Counted from the stretch's first letter, positions 16,286 through 26,355 are shown. The stretch: DNA of 64,000 nucleotides from JAJCYL01 sp965206015 (GCA_965206015.1 CBDBIW010000016.1:930001-994000); one strand, 5' to 3'. The notes: generated by a model from the sequence alone, not told the origin. Numbers and translations are program-made.

Positions 16286-18817
16286 TTACTCTTTCCCGGA
16301 TCCAGATTCTGCTGGCTTGGTTTTTTCCTTGCCAATGGATATCATATTGGTGAAAATTCTGTAAGCACCCGGAACACCAGCAGGTAGCTGTCTAAACCAT
16401 GAATACCCACTGTATATATAATATCCCTTTCCAAACTTAGCCACAAGCAATCCTCCATCTTTTGGATCCTCACCGGGGTCATTGGAAGATAGTATGGCAT
16501 CAAATTTATCGTCCCACTCTGACGGAAAATAAAGCCCCCTCTCCTGCACCCAATTGTCGAAATCAGCCTGCGTGATTTTATTTGGAAAATTCAGGACTTC
16601 ATGATCTGGTTTCAACACTCTAATTTCCGCTTCCTCCACACTAACACGATCCCTACCGACCGTCATTGGATAAGGTGAAATCTCATCGGTAACCATTCTT
16701 CTGCTAGTATTGTATTGAACTATCATGGTTCCGCCATTTTCGACGTATTTCATCAATTTAGGCTGGTAAAATTTCAATCTGTCAACTGTATTATAAGCTC
16801 TCACACCAAGTATAATTGCATCAAAACCGGCTAACTTCTCATCTGCAATTTCCTCATCATTCAATTCCCAGACCCGATAGCCTATTTGTTCCAGACTGGC
16901 AGGAATCTCATCGCCCGCCCCTGCCAGGTAACCAATATTCTGGCCCCTTCTATCAATGTCCAGCTTCACCAATCGAGCAAAAGAAGTTGGGTATAGGGTT
17001 TGCGTCGGAATGTGATCGTACTGGATGCTGACCAGACTCTTATTATAATTACTGCCTCCTACTTCTGCAACCGCTCTGATGTCTGCACTAGATTGCTTTG
17101 AAGGGGGCCAGACCTGAAAACTTATATTTTGTTCAGCCCCTTTTAAATCCATGCTGAAATCTATCTTGGCCGGGCTTGATTTCCATCCTTTGGGTAGATC
17201 CAAGCTTACCGAACCCATAAGATCATTCTTATTAGATTTTATTTTTACGACTACTTCCCGGGCTTCATTACCTGCAAATACATATACCTTCTCTTCTATG
17301 TTCAGCGTAACAGGAGGTCCTATTTCCAAAGGCCGATATTGTTCACCACCGACGGGATCGTTTCTTTTATAAATTATTGGCAATTCATAATCAAAATATT
17401 GCCCATCTATCAGAACTGTAGCTTCAACATTAAGTGCCGGTTCATTTTCAGGGAGTCCCCGCTTTAATTGATCGTCCACTCTGTACATCCCCAGTGAACT
17501 ATTCCCGACTAACCAATAAGGTTGACTATAAGGTTGGTTAGCCGACAAAACGGTCTTTTTATCAAATAAAAACGGATTGTTATCTTTCAATTGCTGCTTT
17601 AATTCCGTTTTACCGCCCAGATTTCCAAAATTTAATGAACTCAAAGTAATCTCGGCAGAAGAACGATTGACAACTTCAACACTCAAAGAGATTGAGTCTC
17701 CGGGTGTGTAGGAATAATCTGAAGCCTTTACCTCCATGTAAAGACCAGAAACTGCCCGAATTAAATTGGTTATTTCCTTTTCCTTAATGGTTCTCCAGTG
17801 GTTGTCATTAATTTTGGCCAAAGCTTTCTTTGCAGCTACCAAATCCTGTAAAATTATCCAAGGCTGCTCTGCGTCAAAATTGAGATAGGCAGACTCTACA
17901 TGATTCGAGTACTCATCACCACCGATTACTCTAGTAGAAGTAGTATTAATATCTTCAAATACATTTTCCTTAAACTCCTCTCCTGCCAATAATTTCATCC
18001 ATTCTTTGTGAGATTCCCTGGTGCCTGTTGACCCAAATCCCTGGCTTTTGTGATTTGTTCTGCTATGCGCAGACATTTCACCATAAGACTTACCCAGGAG
18101 GGGATTGAAATTACCTGTCTCCATTGCCACATACCGGGTTGAATCAAATGGTTGACCATTTCTACTGAAGAAGAACGGATGGGTATTAAAGACGATTCTT
18201 TTTGGCTGCCATGGTTCGACGTACTTTAACTGCTCCGGGAATTTTGACTTGTCGTTGGCAATCTCAAACGCCTCAATTCCCAAAACTGCTGATGAAGTGT
18301 GGTGCCCATGTCCTGCCCGAGCATCGGGAGGAAACCGGGTAATGATTACATCTGGCTTCAATTTACGGATTGTCCACACTATATCCGATAACACCTGATC
18401 GCGGTCCCAGATTTGGAGTGTCTCGTCTGCAGTCTTCGAATAGCCAAAATCATTGGCTCGGGTGAAAAATTGCTGCCCCCCGTCAGTTCTCCTGGCGGCC
18501 AATAGTTCCTGCGTTCTTATTATTCCTAATAACTCCCTGATTTCAGGGCCTACAAGATTCTGGCCACCATCTCCTCGTGTACAGGAAAGATAGGAGGCAT
18601 TAAACAATTCCTCATTAGCGAAATACGCAATTAATCCTGTATTCTCGTCATCTGGATGCGCTGCCAGGTAGAGCATTGATCCAAATACATTCAACTTCTT
18701 CAATCCCTGCTTTATTTCGCCAGGATGCATTTGTTTTGGTTTTTGTCCCAAAACAGCAAGGGGAACAAAAATTGCCAGGAATATGTATATGCTAAGTCTC
18801 CACATTTTCAGGTTCAA
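16286..18817 (-). CDS. Large secreted PIG-L family deacetylase
   Basis: This 843-aa protein has an N-terminal signal peptide (MWRLSIYIFLAIFVPLAVLGQ). The PIG-L/LmbE deacetylase domain follows, with the zinc motif AHPDDEN near residue 53 and a downstream histidine cluster GHGHHTSS near 170. Residues 370-640 look like beta-sandwich modules (SYTPGDSISLSVEVVNRS). The last 200 residues contain GFDAIILGVRAYNT and GGTMIVQYNTSRR, a glutamine amidotransferase-like (ThuA-like) fold. Family members remove N-acetyl groups from GlcNAc-type sugars; this multidomain form is common in Bacteroidota with carbohydrate genes. It is encoded 67 nt downstream of the small membrane ORF and symporter and in the same direction as both. 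Confidence 0.82.
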   Translation of the reverse strand: MNLKMWRLSIYIFLAIFVPLAVLGQKPKQMHPGEIKQGLKKLNVFGSMLYLAAHPDDENTGLIAYFANEELFNASYLSCTRGDGGQNLVGPEIRELLGIIRTQELLAARRTDGGQQFFTRANDFGYSKTADETLQIWDRDQVLSDIVWTIRKLKPDVIITRFPPDARAGHGHHTSSAVLGIEAFEIANDKSKFPEQLKYVEPWQPKRIVFNTHPFFFSRNGQPFDSTRYVAMETGNFNPLLGKSYGEMSAHSRTNHKSQGFGSTGTRESHKEWMKLLAGEEFKENVFEDINTTSTRVIGGDEYSNHVESAYLNFDAEQPWIILQDLVAAKKALAKINDNHWRTIKEKEITNLIRAVSGLYMEVKASDYSYTPGDSISLSVEVVNRSSAEITLSSLNFGNLGGKTELKQQLKDNNPFLFDKKTVLSANQPYSQPYWLVGNSSLGMYRVDDQLKRGLPENEPALNVEATVLIDGQYFDYELPIIYKRNDPVGGEQYRPLEIGPPVTLNIEEKVYVFAGNEAREVVVKIKSNKNDLMGSVSLDLPKGWKSSPAKIDFSMDLKGAEQNISFQVWPPSKQSSADIRAVAEVGGSNYNKSLVSIQYDHIPTQTLYPTSFARLVKLDIDRRGQNIGYLAGAGDEIPASLEQIGYRVWELNDEEIADEKLAGFDAIILGVRAYNTVDRLKFYQPKLMKYVENGGTMIVQYNTSRRMVTDEISPYPMTVGRDRVSVEEAEIRVLKPDHEVLNFPNKITQADFDNWVQERGLYFPSEWDDKFDAILSSNDPGEDPKDGGLLVAKFGKGYYIYSGYSWFRQLPAGVPGAYRIFTNMISIGKEKTKPAESGSGKE

Positions 18818-18976
18818 TTAGGTGGACAAAACTATAACTTTTGAAATTAACGACGACTCATCCATCTAGTTCTCTCAAATCCATAAAAGGATGTGAATGG
18901 GTATTTAATTTGATCGACATGATTAATTAGTATAACAAAGGAATCTTTTCTTTGCCAACGATTCATCAATTAGGAA

Positions 18977-19962
18977 ATGCAAACACACTATTATCAAATT
19001 TCACAAGAACTTCAAGTCTCGACAAAACAAGTAGCATCGGTAGTAGAAATGCTGGATGAGGGGTCAACTGTACCCTTTATTTCAAGGTATGGAAAAGACC
19101 GGACCGCTAGCCTTGATGAAGTCGCAATCACTGCTATACGAGACAGAATTAGTCAGTTGAGAGATTTGCAAAAACGTCGGGAGTACATCTTGAAAACAAT
19201 CCAAGAACAGGGGAAAATTGAACCCTGATCTTAAAAGTCGGATAACCCAGGGCAAGAATTTCACAAGTGCATAAATAAAGGAGAGGGAAGTTTTAAATGT
19301 TGACGACGCTCTGAACGGTGCCAGAGATATTATCGCAGAATGGATTAATGAGGATCAGGACACAAGCAGGCGAATGCGTCATTTGTTTAATAAAAAAGGA
19401 ATTATTACTTCCAAATTGATTAAAGGCAAGGATTCAGAAGGTCAGAAATGCAAAGATTATTTTAATTGGTCTGAAGAAATTGTTAAGGTTCCTTCCCACC
19501 GTTTGCTGGCTATGAGAAGAGGAGAGAAAGAACTTATCCTTTCAATAGAAATAAGCCCTGATGAGCATGAAGCAACTGTGATTTTGGAAAGGCACTTTGT
19601 CCGTTCAGGAAATCAATCTGGAGAACAAGTAAGAATGGCCTGTCTGGATTGCTACAAGAGATTATTAAAACCTTCAATGGAAACAGCAATAAGGTTTTAT
19701 CCTCAAAAGAAAAAGCAGATATGGAGGCCATCAAAGTATTTGCAGAAAACCTTAAGTCCCTGCTTTTGGCTGCCCATTGGGTCAAAAAAATGTCATGGCC
19801 ATTGCTATTGGTAATGGAACAGCCGACCGAGAAACAGAGAAATTCATTAAAGGCCTGAATTTAGCTCCCTCAATTATTGTCGCAATGGTCAATGAGAATG
19901 GGGCTTCCATTTATTCAGCGTCTAAAATAGAGCGAACGAATTGTCATGAGATTACAGTTTAA
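18977..19962 (+). pseudogene. tex: Decayed tex (RNA-binding transcription accessory factor)
   Basis: Pieces of Tex are recognisable in order: the N terminus (QISQELQVSTKQVASVVEML, STVPFISRYGKDRTASLDEV) to 19228; after a frame change, NPDLKSRITQGKNF; a gap; then NGARDIIAEWINEDQDTSRR and SEGQKCKDYFNWSEEIVKVP; a frame change to KADMEAIKVFAENLKSLLLAA; and finally, with part of the YqgF-like nuclease domain missing, AIAIGNGTADRETEKFIKGL and NENGASIYSASK. The S1 RNA-binding domain is absent. At least three frameshifts and two deletions make it non-functional. Another tex copy may exist elsewhere in the genome. Confidence 0.85.
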
Positions 19963-20102
19963 AGAAATCTCCCAATATTGGAATTGGCATTATTGAAAAA
20001 CTAATTTTGCTCTTTTTCATCTTGATGGGTAATAGTACTCAACAACACAAAGAAAGTATTCTGTGATTTATTAAATTCACTCTATTAAAAGTTCGATAGA
20101 AA

Positions 20103-20796
20103 ATGAACAGATATCTCCTGACAGCTATTATCTCGCTTTTTGTACTTCAATCGTATGGCCAAAAAACCAGGTACAAAGGCATTTTTCCAATATCAGAAGC
20201 CAAACAATACGGCCAAGCCGAGGTCTACTTAAAAGCCTATGTATTTGACCCTAAGAATGTTGATCATGCAAAATAGTCAACTTCATTTGGGATATTTTTT
20301 TAAGGATCGTCTGTTGAAAGCTGACATTTTAAAAGACACTGCCCAATTGTATGGGTGGGGTGGTAGTGCCGTGTTATACCTCGCCAAAGCAAAAGCTCTA
20401 ATTGACGAGAAGGAATTAAAGAAGAGAGATGAATGTTATCAGGCTTTCTATCGTAGAAATCTGAGATCAGGAGAATTCGGTATTAAACTGTCCGATGTAC
20501 ATCTTGAAATTGACGAAAGATTAGAGGGTGCAAAGTCTAGAACTGCCAACATGAAGTCACTTCATGAAAACCTCAGAACAGCCAATCAGTCTTATTAACA
20601 ATGCAGTGCTTAAGTTTACGGAACTGAATTCCCAATACAGTGATTATAATCTGTTTCTGATCAAGTCAAGCGATTTAACCAAAACCATATTATTATGTGC
20701 GAAACCATCATTTACATAGATGACCCCGAAAATCCACCTGAAGGAAGTGCTCCAAAATATGTGGTAATTGACAGAACAGGAAAACTCAGGAATTGA
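20103..20796 (+). pseudogene. Frameshifted secreted protein of unknown function
   Basis: A signal peptide (MNRYLLTAIISLFVLQSYGQ) starts at 20103. The frame stops at 20274. The neighbouring frame continues with LHLGYFFKDRLLKADILKDT, GWGGSAVLYLAKAKALIDEK and GEFGIKLSDVHLEIDERLEG, then stops at 20598. Two further frames carry NNAVLKFTELNSQYSDYNLF and YIDDPENPPEGSAPKYVVID to a TGA at 20794. The sense of the text across the joints shows one former gene with about three frameshifts. It looks like a secreted Bacteroidota protein with a helical central part; I do not know its role. Confidence 0.65.
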
Positions 20797-21290
20797 AAGG
20801 AAGTATTTCGACAACGATTCTGTATTTCTGCTCGATCGTTATTTTTCATTGCCAATATGCCTGCTTAAGTAAAAAAGGTCCAGATATTTTATCGACTGAT
20901 AGAGCAATACGTTTATTGGCACTCGACACCGGGAAATTATGGGTTCGCACGGCAATAAAGGTTGATGGAGAGCAGATTGACTTACTCGATTGTGAACTCC
21001 AAAACCGATACTCTTTCAACTTTATAGAGGACGCAGATACTGCTTTTTACATTGGAGCGAATTCTGACTGCACACAACTTTCAGCTGACACATTGAATAG
21101 GTGGTCCTGGAAGGTTCTCGGGAATATAAAAGAGGAATTTCTTGACAGTTTAGAACTTAAAGATGGTGCTGGTGAAATTTTAACCCGAAGAATTACTGAC
21201 CTAACAAGTGACAACCTAAGCTGGGAGTTTATAGAAGAAGCCAGTGAAATTTGGGAGTCCTTTAAATGGCAAAAAGAACCACTCGATTAA
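20793..21290 (+). CDS. Hypothetical exported protein, 165 aa
   Basis: The start is a TTG at 20793 that overlaps the stop of the broken gene upstream (TTGA), so the two were probably an operon. The N terminus (TILYFCSIVIFHCQYACLSK) is hydrophobic with cysteines and could be a signal or lipoprotein signal. The mature part has a beta-rich pattern (LWVRTAIKVDGEQIDLLDCE, CTQLSADTLNRWSWKVLGNI) resembling small lipocalin-like Bacteroidota lipoproteins, but no family is assigned. The gene may survive only as a passenger of a decayed operon. Confidence 0.55.
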   Translation: MKGSISTTILYFCSIVIFHCQYACLSKKGPDILSTDRAIRLLALDTGKLWVRTAIKVDGEQIDLLDCELQNRYSFNFIEDADTAFYIGANSDCTQLSADTLNRWSWKVLGNIKEEFLDSLELKDGAGEILTRRITDLTSDNLSWEFIEEASEIWESFKWQKEPLD

Positions 21291-21292
21291 TC

Positions 21293-21637
21293 TCAATCTA
21301 TACGCGTGACCTGCTTCCTCACATTAAGACTATCTACCACTCTCGAATAAATTTCATCCATGGTCTTCATATTATCAAGGTGATATTCGAAGCTTTTTTT
21401 ATAGGAATCCCGATCGACCCGGTGTTTTTCAAAAACCTGTTTTTCAAAATAATTAAAAACTAACCTGGCCGTATCTCCATGGAGTTTAAGGACGTCAATT
21501 TTCCCCTCAGCCAAATGAATATCTATCAGGATCGAAGCCATCACATCAACGGTCAGTACATCTTTTGGAATACGCTGCTCCTTACATGAAAAGAGAGCCA
21601 AAAGAAGAAATGTTAAAAAATGTTTACGCACACTCAA
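21293..21637 (-). CDS. DUF4296-family lipoprotein
   Basis: This 114-aa protein begins MSVRKHFLTFLLLALFSCKE, a lipoprotein signal with lipobox LFSC. The body (VMASILIDIHLAEGKID, then VFEKHRVDRDSYKKSFEYH and MDEIYSRVVDSLN) matches the DUF4296 pattern of a short helical domain found only in Bacteroidota. The function is unknown. It is divergent from the DUF58 gene, with a shared 33-bp upstream gap, and converges on the hypothetical gene at 20793. Confidence 0.7.
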   Translation of the reverse strand: MSVRKHFLTFLLLALFSCKEQRIPKDVLTVDVMASILIDIHLAEGKIDVLKLHGDTARLVFNYFEKQVFEKHRVDRDSYKKSFEYHLDNMKTMDEIYSRVVDSLNVRKQVTRID

Positions 21638-21670
21638 AATTAATCATTAGGGCATATTTTTGCCGACCTT

Positions 21671-22549
21671 ATGCAAGACCTGCTCAAAAAGCTTCGCAAA
21701 TATGCGATAAGGATCAGAAAGGCCATTACGAGTCATATGCAGGGTGATTTTCACTCCGTATTCAAGGGATCCGGGCTCGAGTTTGATGACGTTAGACCTT
21801 ACCAATATGGAGATGATGTACGTACCATAGACTGGAATGTTACGGCAAAAGGTCATGGACCGTATGTAAAAACATTTAAAGAAGAGAAAGAGCAGACCAT
21901 TTTTTTCATTCTTGATGTGAGTGCATCGCAGGACATTGGCACAGATGGTTATAAGAAATTGGATATTGGTAAAGAGATTTGCGCCTTACTAACTATCTCC
22001 GCCATTAAAGAGTCAAGCCAAGTGGGTTTAGTTTGTTACTCCGACCAAAAGGAAGCTTATGTCAAGCCGGCAAAAGGCATCAAGCACTCATACGAAATCA
22101 TTAATAAGATTTTTAAACTTAGTCCGAAGTCTTTAAAAACAAACTTGAATAAAGCCATCCAGTATGCACTAAGTATGGTCAAGCGAAAAAGTGTGATCAT
22201 TTTAGTGTCCGACTTTATTGATGAAGACTACGAGCACAACATAAAAGCACTTTCCAGGAAACATGACTTAGTGGTTATTCACATATATGACGTACGTGAG
22301 ACCACTCTGCCCAAACTAGGTATTGTTCCGTTATATGATCAGGAGAGTCAAAAAACGATTTGGGTGAATACATCATTGGGCGCATTCCGCAAAAAACTTG
22401 AAAAAACTTATGGCTCAAATCGTCATAATTTAGAAAAACTGTGCAAGAGGCACCAAGCCAATTATCTTTCAATCCGTACGGATGAAGATTATGTACCTCA
22501 ACTAATAAAACTCTTCAAAGTGAGAAACAGAATGGTGAAAACAGGATAA
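21671..22549 (+). CDS. DUF58-domain protein
   Basis: This 292-aa cytoplasmic protein has the DUF58 hallmark (GSGLEFDDVRPYQYGDDVRT and IDWNVTAKG, around residues 33-60) followed by a von Willebrand A-like fold (FILDVSASQDIGT, DFIDEDYEHNIKAL). DUF58 proteins accompany MoxR AAA ATPases and BatA-type membrane proteins, often called aerotolerance clusters, and are thought to help assemble or stress-protect envelope complexes. Here the next two genes belong to that cluster, but no moxR gene is seen in the window. Its stop overlaps the next start (TAATG). Confidence 0.85.
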   Translation: MQDLLKKLRKYAIRIRKAITSHMQGDFHSVFKGSGLEFDDVRPYQYGDDVRTIDWNVTAKGHGPYVKTFKEEKEQTIFFILDVSASQDIGTDGYKKLDIGKEICALLTISAIKESSQVGLVCYSDQKEAYVKPAKGIKHSYEIINKIFKLSPKSLKTNLNKAIQYALSMVKRKSVIILVSDFIDEDYEHNIKALSRKHDLVVIHIYDVRETTLPKLGIVPLYDQESQKTIWVNTSLGAFRKKLEKTYGSNRHNLEKLCKRHQANYLSIRTDEDYVPQLIKLFKVRNRMVKTG

Positions 22550-23433
22550 TGAGGAGATTTTTTTTAGGAATATTATTACTTACTGGCTTTGGAGGAAAAA
22601 GCCAGCAACTGATACCCGAAGGATGGTTTTTAGTCGATAGCATCAAAATAGGTGAACCGGTTCCGTATTCACTGTCGATCAATTACCCGATTGCCTTTGA
22701 GGTGATTTTTCCAGACTCCAATTTCAACTACACACCGTTCGAATTTGTCAGGAAGGAATATTTTGCGAGCAAATCAGATAGTTTATCTGTTAAAGACAGT
22801 GTAGTTTATCACATTACAACATTTGAGATAGATCCTGTTCAGTCCGTTTCAATACCGGTTTTTATGATCTCCAATGGCGACAGCACATCCATTTATCCTG
22901 AAGTGGATTCTATCTATTTACAAGAAATGGTGCCTGTCATGCCAGATTCTGTTGCCCTCAAAGAAGATGTCGCTTTTTTAAATGTCAGCAGCACCTTCAA
23001 TTATCCATACCTCTTAATAGGAATAGCAACATCACTATTCGTATTGGCTATTGTTTACTTTGTATTTGGCAAAAAGATTAAACAGAGGATTCAGCTCTAT
23101 CGATTGGAGCAAGCTTACAGGAAGTTTTCTACAGATTTTGATCAAATGTTCGGTGATTTACGTAAAAGTGGTGACCATACGATTACTGAGAAATTATTGA
23201 TTCTTTGGAAAAAGTATATGGAAAAATTGGAGAATCGACCATACACAAAATTGACTAGTCGTGAAATAGCTTCACTCTCAGACGCAGGCAAGTTTAGTGA
23301 AACTTTGAAATCAATTGACAAAAGCATTTACGGTAAAACAGCAATTGATATCGTCTATAAAAACTTTGAACAATTAGAAGATATCACTGGAGAACGATAT
23401 CAACGAAAAATAGGCCATGTTAGAAATGGATGA
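22549..23433 (+). CDS. Membrane protein of the DUF58/BatA cluster
   Basis: This 294-aa protein has a signal peptide (MRRFFLGILLLTGFGGKSQ), a periplasmic beta domain of about 130 residues, one membrane helix (PYLLIGIATSLFVLAIVYFV, about 153-173) and a helical cytoplasmic tail with ENRPYTKLTSREIASLSD. This layout matches the conserved middle gene of Bacteroidota MoxR/DUF58/Bat operons (DUF4381-like position). It overlaps both neighbours by a few nucleotides, so co-expression is very likely. The molecular function is unknown. Confidence 0.7.
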   Translation: MRRFFLGILLLTGFGGKSQQLIPEGWFLVDSIKIGEPVPYSLSINYPIAFEVIFPDSNFNYTPFEFVRKEYFASKSDSLSVKDSVVYHITTFEIDPVQSVSIPVFMISNGDSTSIYPEVDSIYLQEMVPVMPDSVALKEDVAFLNVSSTFNYPYLLIGIATSLFVLAIVYFVFGKKIKQRIQLYRLEQAYRKFSTDFDQMFGDLRKSGDHTITEKLLILWKKYMEKLENRPYTKLTSREIASLSDAGKFSETLKSIDKSIYGKTAIDIVYKNFEQLEDITGERYQRKIGHVRNG

Positions 23434-24478
23434 ACAAGCATTAGATAATTCATTTTGGTTCGCTTCTCATTGGTTTAGCCCTGGAGTATTTATGAACTAC
23501 ACATGGGAAAATCATTTGATTCTCTATCTGCTGTTCCTTGTTCCTGGACTTTTTCTAATCAAGTGGCTCATTTATTCAAAAAATAGTCAAAAATTACCTA
23601 TTGCACTTTCTAGTAAGGATATCCAATGGGAACCCACCACATTGCTCAGATATATTCCCGGTGTCTTAATGGCCCTCTGTTTTATTCTGATTGTAGTTGC
23701 ATTAGCGAGACCTCAGAAAACTAACGAAAAGACAGAACAGTGGACTGAAGGAATTGATATCATGCTAGTAATTGATATTTCGGAGTCCATGCAAATAGAG
23801 GATTTTCGACCCAACAGACTGGAGGCTGCAAAGCAGGTTGCCCGAGATTTTATAAAAGGACGTTTCCAGGATAGAATAGGGTTAGTAGTCTTCTCCGGAG
23901 ACGCTTATTCAAAATCGCCTTTAACAACTGACTACGAATTACTTTATGCCTACATTAACGACATTTCATTTGATTTAATTGAAAGTCGTGGAACAGCCAT
24001 TGGCAGTGCGTTGGCAGTTGGAACTAATAGAATGCGGGAATCAGAATCAAAATCAAAAGTGATGATCCTCCTCAGCGACGGTGATAATACTGCGGGCAAC
24101 ATTGATCCTGTTACTGCAGCTGAATTGGCCGAAGCCTATGGTATAAAAATCTACACCATTGCCATAGGCAAAGAAGGTAAAGTCCCTTTTGGAACAGATT
24201 TCTTTGGACGTACACGTTATGTTGAAAATACCCTTGATGAAACAACTCTGAGAGATATTGCTAAAATTGGCCAGGGTAAATTTTACAGGGTCTCTAACAA
24301 TAGTGCGCTTCAGGAAGTTTTTGGAGTAATTGACCATCTGGAAAAAGCGGAAATTAAAGAGACTCAATTTAGAGACACCACAGACTTTTATCACATCTAT
24401 CTTACTTGGGCCATTGTGCTTTTTCTTTCGTGGTTGTTGTCAAAAGCAACATTCATTTCAAATGTTCTGCAGGACTAA
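23417..24478 (+). CDS. BatA-like VWA-domain membrane protein
   Basis: The frame encodes 353 aa. The ATG at 23492 (MNYTWENHLILYLLFLVPGL) is the likeliest real start, because BatA proteins begin with the first membrane helix. A second helix (PGVLMALCFILIVVALARP) precedes the VWA domain, whose metal-ion site is intact (DIMLVIDISESM for DxSxS, a threonine in ESRGTAIGSA, and LLSDGDNT). A last helix lies at the C terminus. BatA/BatB proteins work with MoxR and DUF58 proteins at the inner membrane. BatB, BatC and BatD homologues do not follow, so the cluster is short. Confidence 0.85.
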   Translation: MLEMDEQALDNSFWFASHWFSPGVFMNYTWENHLILYLLFLVPGLFLIKWLIYSKNSQKLPIALSSKDIQWEPTTLLRYIPGVLMALCFILIVVALARPQKTNEKTEQWTEGIDIMLVIDISESMQIEDFRPNRLEAAKQVARDFIKGRFQDRIGLVVFSGDAYSKSPLTTDYELLYAYINDISFDLIESRGTAIGSALAVGTNRMRESESKSKVMILLSDGDNTAGNIDPVTAAELAEAYGIKIYTIAIGKEGKVPFGTDFFGRTRYVENTLDETTLRDIAKIGQGKFYRVSNNSALQEVFGVIDHLEKAEIKETQFRDTTDFYHIYLTWAIVLFLSWLLSKATFISNVLQD

Positions 24479-24485
24479 AAAAAGC

Positions 24486-24510
24486 CCCGAAGCAACGTTT
24501 TTGCCTCGGG
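24486..24510. terminator. Hairpin after batA-like gene
   Basis: The stem CCCGA-A-GCAA (24486-24495) pairs with TTGC-C-TCGGG (24501-24510) around a 5-nt loop, with one A-C mismatch. It begins 8 nt after the stop codon. A run of A lies before it on the plus strand, so a T tail follows it only in the minus direction. It may act as a bidirectional terminator. Confidence 0.5.
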
Positions 24511-25194
24511 AACTCAACCAGCTATGGAAATGGGTTTGACTATTGTTGTATCTTAATTTCTTATTAAAGTTCTAATTACCCATTAATTGATTGCCAGGGA
24601 ACTATTCTGTTCACATATCGATCTAACGCAATTTTTTTACGGAACTCGTTCTTCTACAGAATTCCAAAAGCCGGTTCAAAGATCGAAAAACTTTTTAAAA
24701 ATCAAAAACATCTTTCAAAAATACAATTTTCAAATTATTCATAATCGAAATGTGTTTTTGTACTTTGAAATGAAATTCTCTCAAATTCGCAGAATTTATT
24801 GCATTGAAATAAGTACACATCGCATTTAAATAAGTACACATCCTGCTTTGAGAATTTATTGTATTACATAAAAAGTTATCATCCAACACATGATTCTTGT
24901 AATTGTTAAATTTTTTCCTCTTTATTATAGGTGTTTTTACCTATAATAACTTTAAAATTTCCCGAATCCAGTAGCACTGGTAGGGTCTAAATTCTATTTT
25001 GGATCATGGTGATATTTAGGTGGCCGGTCAGTAATAGTGTCTGCTATATTGTCCTGCATTATTCCTATCTTTTAAAAAATAACCCTTTTTGCCAATTGAG
25101 TATTTCTATAAAAATTAGCCATTACCAAGGTGCGCCCTTCTTCTCCCCATCGTAAAAAGCAAAATATATGTTCGTTCTCACAGCCCTCAAGGCT
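24511..25194. other. Gene-free region with small repeats
   Basis: No convincing gene is seen on either strand in this A/T-rich stretch. It contains two copies of AAATAAGTACACATC (about 24807-24842), two copies of AGAATTTATTG flanking them, and a perfect hairpin at 24922-24949. It lies between the batA-like gene and the decayed amylosucrase gene, so it may hold fully eroded genes. Confidence 0.6.
24922..24949. repeat. Perfect 11-bp inverted repeat
   Basis: TTATTATAGGT and ACCTATAATAA form a perfect stem around a GTTTTT loop. No gene ends next to it, so its role is open: an old terminator or a mobile-element relic. Confidence 0.5.
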
Positions 25195-26205
25195 AAAAGT
25201 ATTTCTAGCTGCAAATTCTGCCGTGTTTTTTTCTGATCTCTATCAGATTCTTAAGTCCTTCGAAGGTCCTACCCTCAACTGAATCTGGTTTTTTCCTTTT
25301 TTCGGCTTTCGCCCAATCCGTCTTCGGGCGATGCATCCAGCGGTTGTCGCTGGCTTTCCTTTTATCATTCTGATCATCATAATCATTGGAAAGACTTATC
25401 TCGCCTCCACAATAGATCATAGGTAACCCTCCGTAAGCCAGGACGAGCGATTGGAGCATCAAAATCCGCTGTATTGCAATATCGGTCAATTCAAGGTTAT
25501 CCAGTTCTATCCCCTTTTCAAGGTCCGAAAGAGCAGATCAGGTTCCAGATATTCTGGCATCACCAGTTTTAGGATTGTATGCAAGTGGTGCACCAGTTGC
25601 TACAATCTCAAAACAAGCTTTTTATCAAACATAAAGAAGTAATCCTGATATTGTATGTACCTGCTTTTGCTTTCTCGGCCCATTCATGCTCATCTGACGT
25701 GTGATTCATCACAAAGTCAATGGCCATTAGCATTCCGCTCTTTCTAAACTTCTTTGTAATCCTCGCAATGTCATCCATTGTTCCCAAACGAGGTTCTACA
25801 ATTTTATAATCACTTACGGCATATCCTCCATCATTTTCACCCTCCGGTCTTTTGAATAATGGCATAAGGTGAACCCAATTACTTCCTAACTCTTCCAGAT
25901 AAGGAATCTTTTTAAAGAAGCCGGCCTAGTCGCTTGAGAAATGATCCATATACAGCATCATTCCAACCCAATTTTCACTTAATAACCAATCACTCTCTTT
26001 CTCACGTTTCAGATCAAGTTTCTTCAACTCGTCTGACCTTTATTTATATTGATTGTGAAGGTTGATGACCAACTTCGAAACAATTGCAGTCACATCCTGA
26101 CTGGCTTCATACAATTTTTCCAAAAGAGATGTCAGGCTATGATAATTGGCAGTCAATCGAATCTCAAAGTGCCTGAAAAACTTCTTCCGCAAAGTACATG
26201 GGCAC
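25195..26205 (-). pseudogene. Decayed amylosucrase-type GH13 glycoside hydrolase
   Basis: On the minus strand the fragments read, in order: a helical N domain (LTSLLEKLYEASQDVTAIVS, ending in an in-frame TAA after NLHNQYK); SDWLLSENWVGMMLYMDHFS, then an in-frame TAG; FFKKIPYLEELGSNWVHLMP and the frame beginning at 25865 with GENDGGYAVSDYKIVEPRLG and AIDFVMNHTSDEHEWAEKAK; a large deletion of the barrel core; and QSLVLAYGGLPMIYCGGEIS with DNRWMHRPKTDWAKAEKR. These are signatures of amylosucrase or trehalose synthase-like GH13 enzymes. Stops, frameshifts and the lost catalytic core show that it is dead. Confidence 0.85.
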
Positions 26206-26355
26206 TAAAAATATCAAAAAACACCTAGACTATACCCTATACTATAGAATTGGAATGTCAATTGTCTAAAGCCGGTAGATCGATTTGTAAAACAACTAGA
26301 ACCAATCTTAATTCATTCTTGATGAACAATCCCTCATCAAACAGGTTATTGGTTC

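Noticed and set aside
24805..24845. CRISPR-like repeats
   Set aside because: There are only two short imperfect copies without regular spacers and no cas genes.
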